From contig DASUTC010000077.1 in assembly GCA_036374795.1 (NCBI GenBank), positions 1 to 64,000 on the forward strand: a stretch of DNA of 64,000 bases, written 5' to 3'. How positions within the stretch are numbered: position 1 is the stretch's first letter; each line of letters begins with the position of its first letter. The DNA comes from Herpetosiphonaceae bacterium (GTDB taxonomy: Bacteria > Chloroflexota > Chloroflexia > Chloroflexales > Kallotenuaceae). Under the pieces are notes generated by a model that did not search any database, was not told the origin of the DNA, and saw nothing but the letters and a program-made list of their open reading frames with translations. The position numbers were made by a program, and so were the translations under genes. This document shows positions 9,317 to 17,891 of this stretch, one piece after another.

Positions 9317-9784
9317 TTACTTCCCCGGCGATACGTTCGGTTTGACCTGCACTACTCCGGCGTTGAAGATTTTGCCTGCCTCCGTCTTGAAGATGCGCGC
9401 GTTGCCGCTCTCCTGCACCACCTCGTTCGTACCGTAGTAATCCCCGACGATGATCGCGTATTCTCCGGGCGGTACATCCGTGATCGCAAAGTAGCCATTC
9501 TGATCGGTGTAGGAGCCGGGTGCCCGCGCCAGATCGAGGGCAAAGACCGCCTCGTTCGTCTTGGCGTCGCGGTAGATCTGCGCGAGCTGCACGACAGTTT
9601 CTTTGATCGGCGCTTCATTGGTACTGCTGATCACCCGGCCTGCGAAGGTTGACTTATCGGCGCTAGGCGTGGGAGCCGTCGGCGCTGGGCCGGTTTCTTG
9701 CACCACACCCGGCGTGCTGGTATTACAGGCTGTCAGCAGCAAGAGCAAGAGCGATAATACAACAAGTGTTGTGCGAGCGACCAT
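9317..9784 (-). CDS. Lipoprotein with a carboxypeptidase-regulatory-like beta-sandwich
   Basis: Start is placed at the ATG ending at 9784 (MVARTTLVVLSLLLLLLTAC), which gives a clear lipoprotein signal with LTAC as lipobox; upstream in-frame ATGs would put charged residues before it. The mature part has a Pro/Thr linker, then a roughly 100-residue domain (TFAGRVISSTNEAPIKETVV ... YTDQNGYFAITDVPPGEYAI). That is the pattern of a carboxypeptidase regulatory-like or prealbumin-type fold. Total length is 155 residues. It should be anchored on the outside of the membrane. The function is unknown. It is transcribed divergently from the secreted protein at 10213. Confidence 0.75.
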   Translation of the reverse strand: MVARTTLVVLSLLLLLLTACNTSTPGVVQETGPAPTAPTPSADKSTFAGRVISSTNEAPIKETVVQLAQIYRDAKTNEAVFALDLARAPGSYTDQNGYFAITDVPPGEYAIIVGDYYGTNEVVQESGNARIFKTEAGKIFNAGVVQVKPNVSPGK

Positions 9785-9824
9785 GTCGATGTACCTCGTG
9801 TGATTAGTATCGTTAGCGAGAGTA

Positions 9825-9853
9825 AGTATAGCGATGCCTCCCAAGCTTTACAA
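9825..9853 (-). promoter_or_regulatory. Promoter of the lipoprotein gene
   Basis: On the minus strand TTGTAA (9853-9848) and TATACT (9830-9825) are separated by 17 bp. The predicted start of transcription lies about 34 nt before the ATG. Confidence 0.6.
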
Positions 9854-10101
9854 CCTGAATCGTCGCATCCTTAAGAGTGATTGCGGGTGTTATCGATCTG
9901 TGGCACATCAGCAAGCAGCATCCGTCGGCAAAAGACGACTACTACCGGGGCCTGGCCCCGAAGATCCCACCGCGCAGCACTATACACAAAATACAGCTTT
10001 GTGATGCGCTATTTAATCGTGTTAACCCGAAAGTAGTAGCTCGTTTAATCGAGTTATTGCGGCTCATCCAATCATCGATTTATCACGGTAGTAGCTTATG
10101 T

Positions 10102-10167
10102 ACCCTAAAGAGGTATGGCTCACACCCTAAAGAGCTATTGCGCAAGAGCAGATCATCCTTCTATAAT
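10102..10167 (+). promoter_or_regulatory. Promoter with upstream 11-bp direct repeats
   Basis: TTGCGC (10138-10143) and TATAAT (10162-10167) are spaced by 18 bp. Just upstream are two perfect copies of ACCCTAAAGAG at 10102-10112 and 10124-10134, exactly 22 bp apart. A second pair, GTAGTAGCT at 10033-10041 and 10088-10096, is 55 bp apart. All distances are multiples of 11 bp, so the sites lie on one face of the helix. This is how OmpR/PhoB-type activators often bind. Confidence 0.65.
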
Positions 10168-10212
10168 CCAGAGCGTCAACCCACACCTGTCATTGTTTCG
10201 GAGGTCGGTGTA

Positions 10213-11673
10213 ATGAAGCGTAAACTGTTCGGAGCCATGTTGGCGGCGGCGCTGGTTGGGTCGGTTGTTCCGACTGGCTCAGCGGAAGCTGCCGCATATG
10301 GCACAAACTTCCAGGTTTCGATCACGTACCAGAACGTGGGCAGCGCGCCTGCGAGCGTCCAATTCGATTTCTTTGCCGAGAATAGCAGCTCGCCGGTTTC
10401 GTTCACGCCTACCACCACGCTGGCTCCGGGCGCGAGCACCTCGCTGGCCGTCGGTTCCGTTACCGGTATCGGCGCGGGCTTCAAGGGCTCGGCGGTCCTC
10501 TCGGCGGATCAGCCGGTCGTCGCGACGATCGTGCAGTTCGCCAGCGGCATTGCGACCCGCCCGCTGTCGAATGGCTTCAGCAGCGCGGATGCCTCGGCGC
10601 AGCAGTTGGTTGCGACGGTGCTGAAGAACCAGTTCAACTACAGCACCTACTTCTCGGTGCAGAACGTCGAAGCGCAGCCGGTTGACCTGACGGTCAAGTT
10701 CTACACACCGGGCTCGGCCGCGCCGGTCCACACGGCGACAGCGGCGAACCTTCCGGCGAACGCCGCCAAGTACTTCGACGCGGGCCAGATCGCGGCGCTT
10801 CCCTCGCCCTTCAACGGCTCGGCGGTCGTCGAGGCGAAGCTGGCTGGCACGTCCACCCCGGCCAAGACCGTGATCACGGTCAACGAGCTTCAGACCAACG
10901 GCAACGGCGCGAAGAGCTTCGAGGGCACCTCGAAGAGCGGCGCGATGGTCTATATGGCGTCGGCGCTGTGTAAGTACACCGCCGCTCAGTACACCCACGC
11001 CTACGCGGTCCAGAACGCCAGCTCCACCGACAGCGTCAGCTTCCGCGTGGTCTACAAGCGCACCGGCCAGCCCGATATCGTCGACGGCCCGTTCACGCTG
11101 GCTGCTGGCGCGAAGCGCAGCGTGCTTGGCTGCGACAAGATGCCGGTCAACTCGATCGGCTCGGCGGTCATCGAGCGCACCGGCGGCACCGGCACGCTGG
11201 TTGCGGTCGGTAAGATCGACGGCGGCGGTGTTACCTCGGCGTTCCTCGGCGCGACAACAGGCGCTGCCAAGCTGGCGCTGCCTTACGTTCGCTGGTCGAA
11301 CGACACCAACTATAACTCCGGTGCTCGCCAGCGCTCGTTCATCGCGATCCAGAACATCGGCGGCGCCGACGCGACCAACGTTCGCGTGCAGTACATCAAC
11401 CGCGACGGCACGGTGGTCGGCACCCACAACCTGGGCACGATCGCTCCGGGCGCGAAGAAGAACTCGGATGCCGCTACGGCTGCCGCGCTTGACCTCTGCG
11501 GTCGCTTCGGCGAGTACGGCGGCGGCGCCGATTGCCTCGGCAACGCATTCGGCGGCGGCGCGATCATCCTGGCCGATGGCGGCGCGCAGTTGACGGCAGT
11601 TGTCCGCGTCCAGAACGGCAGCGGCGCTCCGGCGGGCGAAGACTACAACGGCATCGCCGTCACTACTCCGTAG
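10213..11673 (+). CDS. Secreted Ala/Gly/Thr-rich repeat protein, unknown function
   Basis: The start is ATG 10213 with CGGAGG upstream (10199-10204), followed by a Sec signal peptide (KRKLFGAMLAAALVGSVVPT, then cleavage near AEA-AA). The mature part of about 460 residues repeats a beta-rich unit with patterns such as Y-x-x-xQN, TLAPGAS, FNGSAVV and TAVVRVQN. Several copies of about 150 residues can be followed by eye. The composition (few charged residues, many Ala, Gly, Ser, Thr) resembles a surface or extracellular matrix protein. It has no anchor domain and I do not recognise a named family. A strong regulated promoter and a strong terminator suggest high, conditional expression. Confidence 0.75.
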   Translation: MKRKLFGAMLAAALVGSVVPTGSAEAAAYGTNFQVSITYQNVGSAPASVQFDFFAENSSSPVSFTPTTTLAPGASTSLAVGSVTGIGAGFKGSAVLSADQPVVATIVQFASGIATRPLSNGFSSADASAQQLVATVLKNQFNYSTYFSVQNVEAQPVDLTVKFYTPGSAAPVHTATAANLPANAAKYFDAGQIAALPSPFNGSAVVEAKLAGTSTPAKTVITVNELQTNGNGAKSFEGTSKSGAMVYMASALCKYTAAQYTHAYAVQNASSTDSVSFRVVYKRTGQPDIVDGPFTLAAGAKRSVLGCDKMPVNSIGSAVIERTGGTGTLVAVGKIDGGGVTSAFLGATTGAAKLALPYVRWSNDTNYNSGARQRSFIAIQNIGGADATNVRVQYINRDGTVVGTHNLGTIAPGAKKNSDAATAAALDLCGRFGEYGGGADCLGNAFGGGAIILADGGAQLTAVVRVQNGSGAPAGEDYNGIAVTTP

Positions 11674-11696
11674 TCTGCTCTTCAAGCACGGTCGAG

Positions 11697-11728
11697 GCGG
11701 CGCTGTGACATCACAGCGCCGCTTTTTT
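11697..11728 (+). terminator. Strong rho-independent terminator
   Basis: A 12-bp perfect stem GCGGCGCTGTGA (11697-11708) / TCACAGCGCCGC (11711-11722) is followed by six T residues. It ends the secreted-protein transcript. Confidence 0.92.
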
Positions 11729-11730
11729 GC

Positions 11731-11736
11731 TATACT
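11731..11736 (+). promoter_or_regulatory. Extended -10 box of a probably leaderless gene
   Basis: TGCTATACT (-10 box TATACT at 11731-11736) sits only 8 nt before ATG 11745. Transcription would start at or within a few bases of the start codon. No Shine-Dalgarno sequence is present. Confidence 0.55.
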
Positions 11737-11744
11737 GCCGCACT

Positions 11745-12656
11745 ATGCCAACATTTAAGCACGATGTGTTACTGGGCGAGATCGAGGGGCGACGCATTCG
11801 CCTGACGCCCGCGACGCTCGATACGTCGATCGAGCATGCCCACCGAATCGCCGCCGAGCTCGGCTCCCGCGATGCGATGTCCAGCGTCGCGGCGTACTGG
11901 ATGCTCGATAGTCGCCTGCGCCAGTGGCAGCAGATCGTCGGGCGGATCGGATTGGACCGGGCGCGACATGCACGCTTTGCGGAGATCGGCAGCGGCATGG
12001 GTCTGTTTACGCTGGTCGGCTGTGCGCTGGGCCTGAATGTGATCGGCGTCGAAGCGTCCAGCGACCGCTACCAGGCGTCGTTGCGCACGGCCCGCCGCCT
12101 CTTCGCCGATAACGAGGTAGCGCTGCGCCTGATCCAGGCACCCTCAGAGGCGCTACCGCTTCCCGACGCCAGCATGGATCTGATCGCCTCGTTCCAAACG
12201 ATCGAGCATGTGGCGGATCTGCCGCAGACGTTGCGCGAGATTCGCCGAGTTTTAAAGCCGGGCGGCATCTTCTTCGCGCAAGCGCCCAACTATTCCTCGT
12301 TCTATGAGGCGCACTATGGCGTGTTCGTGCCGCTAGGGCTGGGCAAGGCGTGGACCCGCCGCTACCTGGCGCTGCTGGGCCGCCCGACTGGCTTTTTGGA
12401 GCATCTCCAGTGGCTCGATCCTGCCGCGCTGCGTGGGCTGCTGCGCGACGGTGGCTTTACCAGCGTCACGGTAGACAAAGCTTCCACGCCGCCGCTCTCT
12501 GCCGATTATTTCCGGGCCTGGCTGTATCCGCTGCCGTTTCGCTTCCGTCGCGGCCTGCTTGCGCAGCGGCTAGCGCATGCGCTGGCGCGGCTGGCGGTAC
12601 GCGCGCAGTATACCGCCGATCGCTACCCGCAGCTAGAGGTCTGGGCGAGGGCGTGA
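11745..12656 (+). CDS. Class I SAM-dependent methyltransferase
   Basis: A 303-residue protein. Residues about 75-175 form a Methyltransf_11 fold: motif I FAEIGSGMGLFTLVGCALG, motif II acidic residue in NVIGVEASS, then LPDASMDLIASFQTIEHV and REIRRVLKPGGIFFAQAPN. The last 100 or so residues resemble those of methyltransferases found in glycan clusters. The substrate is unknown; a sugar or lipid-linked glycan is a reasonable guess from the neighbours. Start ATG 11745 was chosen because the preceding frame (TTG 11727) overlaps the terminator and the -10 box. Confidence 0.82.
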   Translation: MPTFKHDVLLGEIEGRRIRLTPATLDTSIEHAHRIAAELGSRDAMSSVAAYWMLDSRLRQWQQIVGRIGLDRARHARFAEIGSGMGLFTLVGCALGLNVIGVEASSDRYQASLRTARRLFADNEVALRLIQAPSEALPLPDASMDLIASFQTIEHVADLPQTLREIRRVLKPGGIFFAQAPNYSSFYEAHYGVFVPLGLGKAWTRRYLALLGRPTGFLEHLQWLDPAALRGLLRDGGFTSVTVDKASTPPLSADYFRAWLYPLPFRFRRGLLAQRLAHALARLAVRAQYTADRYPQLEVWARA

Positions 12657-12877
12657 GGTCCTGGTTGCTCATCTGGCGTCAAGCCAGGGCGTGCTGCGCA
12701 TGCACGAAAAGATATGTCATCTTGCGCCCTGTTTCCAGGCCATCTACAACATCGATCATGTGTTGTGCTGGCGTTGGGAGCGTGAGGTATGGCAACAGTA
12801 TCATATCGACCATCGGGTGCCGCGTGCCATTACAGCCCAGCTTCGATTGCGCGGGGTTGGCAGGCCTCCGGGATGCT

Positions 12878-14047
12878 TCAGCGCGCCCGAACCTGCCGAT
12901 CGATCGCTTCGAGCGCCTCGATCACCTCGCGCCATGAAAATCGGCCCGTGTTGCGCTCGGCGGCGATATGCTCGCGCATCGGCTCTGCCAGCCCTTCGTT
13001 GAAGTAGCGCACGATCGCGGCGGCCAGCGCCTCCTCGTTTTGCGGCGGCACCACCAGCCCGTTATAGCCATCCTGCACCACCTCATAAAGCCCTCCCACA
13101 CGCGTGGTGATCACCGGCTTGCCAAAGCCGAACGCCAGCTGCACAACGGCGCTCTGAGTTGCCGAGACGTACGGCAGCACCACCACATCGGCGGCCTCGA
13201 AGTAGTCGGGCAGATCCTCGTTGGGCACGTACTGATCGATGACCGTGATCTGGTCCTCGACCCCAGCTTGCCGGGCATAGGCCATGTAAGCTTGCCTGCC
13301 GCTCCAGAACTCTCCGACGACCAGCAGGTGCGCATTCGGCAAATTTTCGCGTACCAGCGGCAGCGCGTGGATCAGATATTCCAGCCCCTTGTACGGACGC
13401 ACGAAGCCAAAGAAGAGCAGCACCTGCTTGCCGTCAAGGTTGAGCGTTTTGCGGATCGAGGTCGACGGTCGAGCGTGCGCGGTAAGCTGCTGGAACGCCT
13501 CATAGGTTGGCAGATTGGTGCGCCAGACCTGCGGCTGCGGCAGTAGGGCCAGCAGCTTGCGGCGATCCTGCTCGGAGTGAACGATAAAGGCATCGCCGCG
13601 CCGCAGCACCACCCACGCCAGCCGCCGATCGAGCGTGCCGCTCTCTTCGTGCGGCGTTACGTTATGGCAGATATACACCAGCTTGATCTTCGTGCGGCGC
13701 TTGATCAGCCACGAGATCGCGGCCAGGCTCGGCGTCCAGTACGGCACCCACCATTGCAAAATCAGCAGATCGGGAGCGTCGCGGCGAATCCGCCGGTAGA
13801 CGCGCCACCAGCTAAAGGGCTGAATCGGATCGACGATATACTCACAGGCGACGCGCAGCGTCGTGGCGCTGGGATCTTTATCGGTCTTGCCCGGAAATAA
13901 AAACTTGGGATACTGGCGGGTGTAGGAGTAGAGCTTGACCTGATGCCCGGCGGATTGGAGATGCTTCACCAGCAGCGTCGTGTAGTGGGCGATACCGCCC
14001 CGGTACGGATAGGTTGGGCCAATAATGCAAATCTTCACGGTTGCCAC
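12878..14047 (-). CDS. GT4-family glycosyltransferase
   Basis: A 389-residue GT-B enzyme read from GTG ending at 14047 (MATVKICIIGPTYPYRGGIA); a second in-frame GTG lies three codons later. The N-terminus has the Gly-rich loop YPYRGGIAHYTTLLVKHLQ. The C-terminal domain has LFFGFVRPYKGLEYLIHALP and ends with a donor-binding region rich in GKPVITTRVGGLYEVVQDGY. The usual EALA glutamate region is replaced by LAFGFGKPVITT, which is seen in some GT4 subfamilies. It is convergent with the methyltransferase and probably belongs to the same glycan pathway. Confidence 0.84.
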   Translation of the reverse strand: MATVKICIIGPTYPYRGGIAHYTTLLVKHLQSAGHQVKLYSYTRQYPKFLFPGKTDKDPSATTLRVACEYIVDPIQPFSWWRVYRRIRRDAPDLLILQWWVPYWTPSLAAISWLIKRRTKIKLVYICHNVTPHEESGTLDRRLAWVVLRRGDAFIVHSEQDRRKLLALLPQPQVWRTNLPTYEAFQQLTAHARPSTSIRKTLNLDGKQVLLFFGFVRPYKGLEYLIHALPLVRENLPNAHLLVVGEFWSGRQAYMAYARQAGVEDQITVIDQYVPNEDLPDYFEAADVVVLPYVSATQSAVVQLAFGFGKPVITTRVGGLYEVVQDGYNGLVVPPQNEEALAAAIVRYFNEGLAEPMREHIAAERNTGRFSWREVIEALEAIDRQVRAR

Positions 14048-14390
14048 TCACGCATATCTGATCGGCGCACAGCACTGCCTGGCAGCGCAGATCGGCGCTC
14101 ACATAATGTACTCGATGTCGGGATTAGCTGCCCAGTGTAGTCAGAACAAGGCCGAATGTCAAAAATGCATCGAATGCCCGTCAGGCGAGCGTGCAGAGGC
14201 TCCGCCGAGACTCTGCTCTTGGGCTGCATGACAGCATTCCATTTCCGCTGTCGCAGAGATACCCGGATCATGCAACTAATAGTATAGATCTGGAAAAAAT
14301 ATTCGCGAATGGCCGATCTGGCACGTTGACGGCACATTGCTTGCGGGAATCTGCCAAAATGTCATCGGCATGTTCGGAGGGCTGGTACCC
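14048..14390. other. 343-bp intergenic region
   Basis: No gene is supported. There is a weak hairpin GCAGAG/CTCTGC near 14191-14214. The ribosome site GGAGG of the next gene lies at 14376-14380. No convincing -35/-10 pair was found. Confidence 0.4.
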
Positions 14391-16496
14391 ATGCTGGAAG
14401 CCATCTTCGCGCCTCGTTCGATCGCCGTTGTCGGAGCGTCGCCAGATGCGCGCAAACTGGGTCATACCGTGCTCAGGAATATCGTCGAGAACAAGTTTCC
14501 CGGCGCGCTCTACCCGATTCATCCGACGGCAGACGAGGTCTTAGGCCAGACTGTCTATCCCTCAATCTCCGCGCTCCCAGAAACGCCCGACCTGGCGGTG
14601 CTGGTTGTGCCGCCCCAGGCGGTGCTGGGCGTGGCCGAAGAGTGCGGGCAAAAAGGGGTCAAAGGACTGATCGTCATCACCGCCGGATTTCGTGAAGTCG
14701 GCGTCGAAGGCCGCAAGCTGGAAGAAGATCTCCTGGCGATCGTGCAGCAGCATAGAATGCGAATGGTCGGGCCGAACTGTCTGGGTGTGATCGACAACGT
14801 GGCACAGATGAATGCCTCGTTCGCGGCACTGATGCCGCTTCATGGCAGCATCGCGTTCATGTCACAGTCGGGCGCGATCTGCACGGCGATTCTGGACTGG
14901 TCGGTCGCGCAGGGCATTGGCTTTTCGCGCTTTGTGTCGCTGGGCAACAAGGCCGACGTTGACGAGGTAGCGCTGCTCCAGGCCTGGAGCGACGATCCGC
15001 ACTCGCGCGTCATTCTGGCCTATCTGGAAGGCATCTCGCGCGGCCCTGAGTTTATGGAAGTCGCCCGGCGTGTCACCAGGCAAACGCCCGTCATCGCGAT
15101 CAAGTCGGGGACGACCGCCGCAGGCTCGCGGGCGATCTCGTCGCATACCGGCTCGCTGGCAGGCTCCGAGAGCGCCTATGAGGCCGCGTTCCGGCAGAGC
15201 GGCATTATCCGCGCGGCGACGATGCAGGATGTCTTCGATCAGGCGCTGATTTTTGCTTACCAGCCGTTGATCCGGGGCGATCGGATCGCGATCGTCACGA
15301 ACGCGGGCGGGCCGGGTATCCTCGCGACCGATGCGATCGAAAACGCGGGCTTGCAGCTTGCGCGCTTCGAGCCGACGACTGTGCAGCAGTTGCAGGCGCA
15401 GCTGCCACCGACCGCCAACGTGTATAACCCGATCGATATTATTGGCGACGCACGCTCGGATCGCTACCGGATAGGCATCCAGGCTGCCCTTGCCGATCCG
15501 AACGTGGACGCGGTGCTGGTGCTGCTCACGCCGCAGGCTCAAAGCGATGTAGAGGAAACCGCCGCGCTGATCGCCGAGCTGGCCGATTCGCAGCCGGAGC
15601 CGCGCAAGCCCGTGGTGGCGTCGTTTATGGGCCAGCAGAGCTTGACAGAAGCGCTCAAGATCTTGAACGACCGTCAGATCCCGAACTACCCGTTCCCGGA
15701 GCGGGCGGTCGCGTCGCTCCGGGCGATGGTCCAGTACCAGCGCTGGCGAGAGCAGCCGGTGGGCGAGTACGTCGGGTTCGAGGTCGATCGTGAGCGTGTG
15801 CGCCGGACCTTTGCCGAGGTGCGCGAACAGGGACGGCTTGAGCTGGGCGAGCTTGAGGCGCGCGAGGTGATGGCGGCCTATGGCATGCGCCTGCCAGCCT
15901 CGGAGCTGGCACAGTCGCCCGAAGCGGCGGTCGAGATCGCCAACCGGGTCGGCTATCCCGTGGTGCTCAAGATCTCGTCGCCCGACATCCTCCACAAATC
16001 GGATATTGGCGGCGTGCGCGTTGGCCTGCAAAGCGCCAGCGAGGTGCGCGACGCCTACGAGCTGATCGAGTACCGCGCACGGCGCTACCAGCCCAACGCC
16101 GATATTCGCGGCGTGCTGGTGCAGCAGCAGGCACCCAAAGGCCGCGAGTGTCTGGTCGGCGTGTCGCGCGATCCGCAGCTAGGCCCGCTGATTGGATTTG
16201 GCATGGGCGGGATCTATGTCGAAGTGCTCAAAGATGTCGTGTTCCGGCTAGCCCCCCTGTCGAAACAAGAGGCGCGCGAGCAGATCGAGGCGATTCGCTC
16301 GTTTCCGATCTTGCGCGGCGTTCGCGGACAGCCGCCCGCCGATCTCGACAAGATTCTCGACACGCTGCTGCGCACCTCGCAGCTCGTCAATGATTTTCCA
16401 GAAATTGTCGAGATGGACATCAACCCGTTGATGGTCTATGACCAGGGACAGGGAGCGCTGGTGCTGGATGCGCGGATTATTCTCCAATCCGATTGA
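14391..16496 (+). CDS. ADP-forming acyl-CoA (acetate-CoA) synthetase, fused alpha-beta
   Basis: The start is ATG 14391 with GGAGG at 14376-14380, giving 701 residues. Residues 1-460 form the CoA-binding and ligase part (IFAPRSIAVVGASPDARKLG; MSQSGAICTAILDW), including the phospho-histidine motif SHTGSLAGS with His252. Residues about 480-701 are an ATP-grasp domain (YPVVLKISSPDILHKSDIGG). This is the fused form of the AcdA and AcdB subunits. It converts acetyl- or acyl-CoA, ADP and phosphate to the free acid, CoA and ATP, or runs in reverse. The next gene is a phosphotransacetylase N-terminal-like protein, so the pair points to acetate or acyl-CoA metabolism. Confidence 0.9.
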   Translation: MLEAIFAPRSIAVVGASPDARKLGHTVLRNIVENKFPGALYPIHPTADEVLGQTVYPSISALPETPDLAVLVVPPQAVLGVAEECGQKGVKGLIVITAGFREVGVEGRKLEEDLLAIVQQHRMRMVGPNCLGVIDNVAQMNASFAALMPLHGSIAFMSQSGAICTAILDWSVAQGIGFSRFVSLGNKADVDEVALLQAWSDDPHSRVILAYLEGISRGPEFMEVARRVTRQTPVIAIKSGTTAAGSRAISSHTGSLAGSESAYEAAFRQSGIIRAATMQDVFDQALIFAYQPLIRGDRIAIVTNAGGPGILATDAIENAGLQLARFEPTTVQQLQAQLPPTANVYNPIDIIGDARSDRYRIGIQAALADPNVDAVLVLLTPQAQSDVEETAALIAELADSQPEPRKPVVASFMGQQSLTEALKILNDRQIPNYPFPERAVASLRAMVQYQRWREQPVGEYVGFEVDRERVRRTFAEVREQGRLELGELEAREVMAAYGMRLPASELAQSPEAAVEIANRVGYPVVLKISSPDILHKSDIGGVRVGLQSASEVRDAYELIEYRARRYQPNADIRGVLVQQQAPKGRECLVGVSRDPQLGPLIGFGMGGIYVEVLKDVVFRLAPLSKQEAREQIEAIRSFPILRGVRGQPPADLDKILDTLLRTSQLVNDFPEIVEMDINPLMVYDQGQGALVLDARIILQSD

Positions 16497-16552
16497 TGAT
16501 CTTGTGACAAATATCGCATATTAAGCATTCATAAGGATGAAAGGGGCCTGCC

Positions 16553-17611
16553 ATGGCAACCCTCTATGTCGCATCAACTGAAACGTTTGTCGGCAAGAGC
16601 GCGATCTGCGCTGTGTTGCTGGCCCAATTCCGCGCGCAAGGTCTAGCCGTCGCCTACATGAAGCCCGTGAGCGTCGCCGCAACTCAGACCGAAACCGGCG
16701 CGCTCGATCAAGACGCGCAGCTTATGCGTACCCTCTTCAACCTTCCCGAAGCACCTGAGCAGATCGCGCCGATTTTAGCGACAACTCGTGTCATCGAAGG
16801 CGTGCTCCACGGCGACAAGCCAGATTTTCGCGCCCAGCTTCAAGCAGCTTACGATGCGGTTGCCGACGGCAAACAGATGGTTGTGCTGGAAGGCGCAAAC
16901 ACCTGGGCCGAGGGCGCGCTGCTTGACTTGAGCGCGGATCAGGTCAGCGATATGCTCAACGCGCCCGTGCTGCTGGTCACCCGCTTCCGCACGATCAACG
17001 CCGTCGACATCATCACCTCAGTGCGTCGCTATCTTGGGCAGCGCCTGCTCGGCGTGGTGCTGAATCAAGTGTTTCCGTCGCAGCTTGACTATGTGCATGG
17101 CACGGTTGTGCCGTTTCTTGAGCGCTCACAGATCCCGGTGATCGGCGTCATCCCCCACGAAGCGCAGATCGAAGCGCCGACCGTCAACGAGGTCGCCGCG
17201 CATATCAATGCGAATGTCGTCAGCCCCGGCGATCAGGAGCGGCTGGTCGAAAATCTCTCGGTGGGCGCGATGAGCGCCGAGAGCGCGCTGAGCTTCTTCC
17301 GGCGCAAGCGCAACAAGGCCGTCGTCACGGGCGGTGATCGCTCGGATATTCAGATCGCGGCGCTCGAAACATCGACATCCTGCCTGATCCTGACCGGCAA
17401 CATGCATCCGCCGATGACAGTGCTGGACCGGGCATCGCGGCGCAACGTTGCTATTTTGATGACATCCGACGATACGCTGACAACCATCCAGCGGCTTGAG
17501 TCGTTGATAGGACACCTGCGGTTCGGCGGCGCCAAGCACGAACGCTTTCAAACACTGGCGGCAGAACATATGGATTGGGAGCGACTCAACCGATCGTTAG
17601 GTCTGACATAG
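16553..17611 (+). CDS. Pta N-terminal-like P-loop / DRTGG protein (BioD-like)
   Basis: A 352-residue protein with an AAA_26 or BioD-like P-loop domain at the N-terminus (LYVASTETFVGKSAICAVLL; the loop is TETFVGKS). A DRTGG-type domain follows at about 215-330 (LVENLSVGAMSAESALSFFR, GDRSDIQIAALETSTSCLIL). The same two domains form the regulatory N-terminal half of long phosphotransacetylases, but the catalytic PTA_PTB domain is absent. Its position 56 bp after the acyl-CoA synthetase suggests that it senses or controls that enzyme. The direct function is unknown. Confidence 0.8.
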   Translation: MATLYVASTETFVGKSAICAVLLAQFRAQGLAVAYMKPVSVAATQTETGALDQDAQLMRTLFNLPEAPEQIAPILATTRVIEGVLHGDKPDFRAQLQAAYDAVADGKQMVVLEGANTWAEGALLDLSADQVSDMLNAPVLLVTRFRTINAVDIITSVRRYLGQRLLGVVLNQVFPSQLDYVHGTVVPFLERSQIPVIGVIPHEAQIEAPTVNEVAAHINANVVSPGDQERLVENLSVGAMSAESALSFFRRKRNKAVVTGGDRSDIQIAALETSTSCLILTGNMHPPMTVLDRASRRNVAILMTSDDTLTTIQRLESLIGHLRFGGAKHERFQTLAAEHMDWERLNRSLGLT

Positions 17612-17765
17612 CACAATCGTCGGGCCTGTCATCCTGCGGCTGCATCAAGAAACATGCTATGCTATTCGGCTGTGGTCGAGCTACCTACAGCAGGCATGGC
17701 TCTAGGCTCGATCGACACCAAGTAGCGCTGCAAGGCATACTTGGTGTTATGTCATAGGGCATTCT

Positions 17766-17780
17766 ACGATCCTATATCGT
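17766..17780. promoter_or_regulatory. Inverted repeat upstream of the XRE regulator
   Basis: ACGAT (17766-17770) and ATCGT (17776-17780) flank CCTAT, next to an AAAGGAGG at 17780-17787. It could be an operator for autoregulation by the tandem-XRE protein. This is inference from position only. Confidence 0.3.
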
Positions 17781-17891
17781 AAAGGAGGATTCGCTACTAC
17801 TTGTTGGATTTGGTTCGTGACACACGGACGCTGTTCCCCTCGCGGCGTCGTTACACCGGGCACCCCCTAAGCTGTAGTGACTGGCGCGCGC

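Larger units (their letters stand above)
9785..10212. other. 428-bp divergent regulatory region
   Basis: No gene is convincing here, although one frame is open through it on the plus strand. It is A+T-richer than the flanks. It contains the minus-strand lipoprotein promoter (9825-9853) and a plus-strand promoter with direct repeats (10033-10167). Confidence 0.6.

Noticed and set aside
10279-11685. 468-codon minus-strand frame opposite the secreted repeat protein
   Set aside because: The product is an Arg/Asp/Val-rich shadow. The plus strand has a signal peptide, promoter, ribosome site and terminator.
12657-12877. Small gene between the methyltransferase and the convergent glycosyltransferase
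   Set aside because: Open frames here lack ribosome sites and protein-like sequence. Nothing convincing remains.
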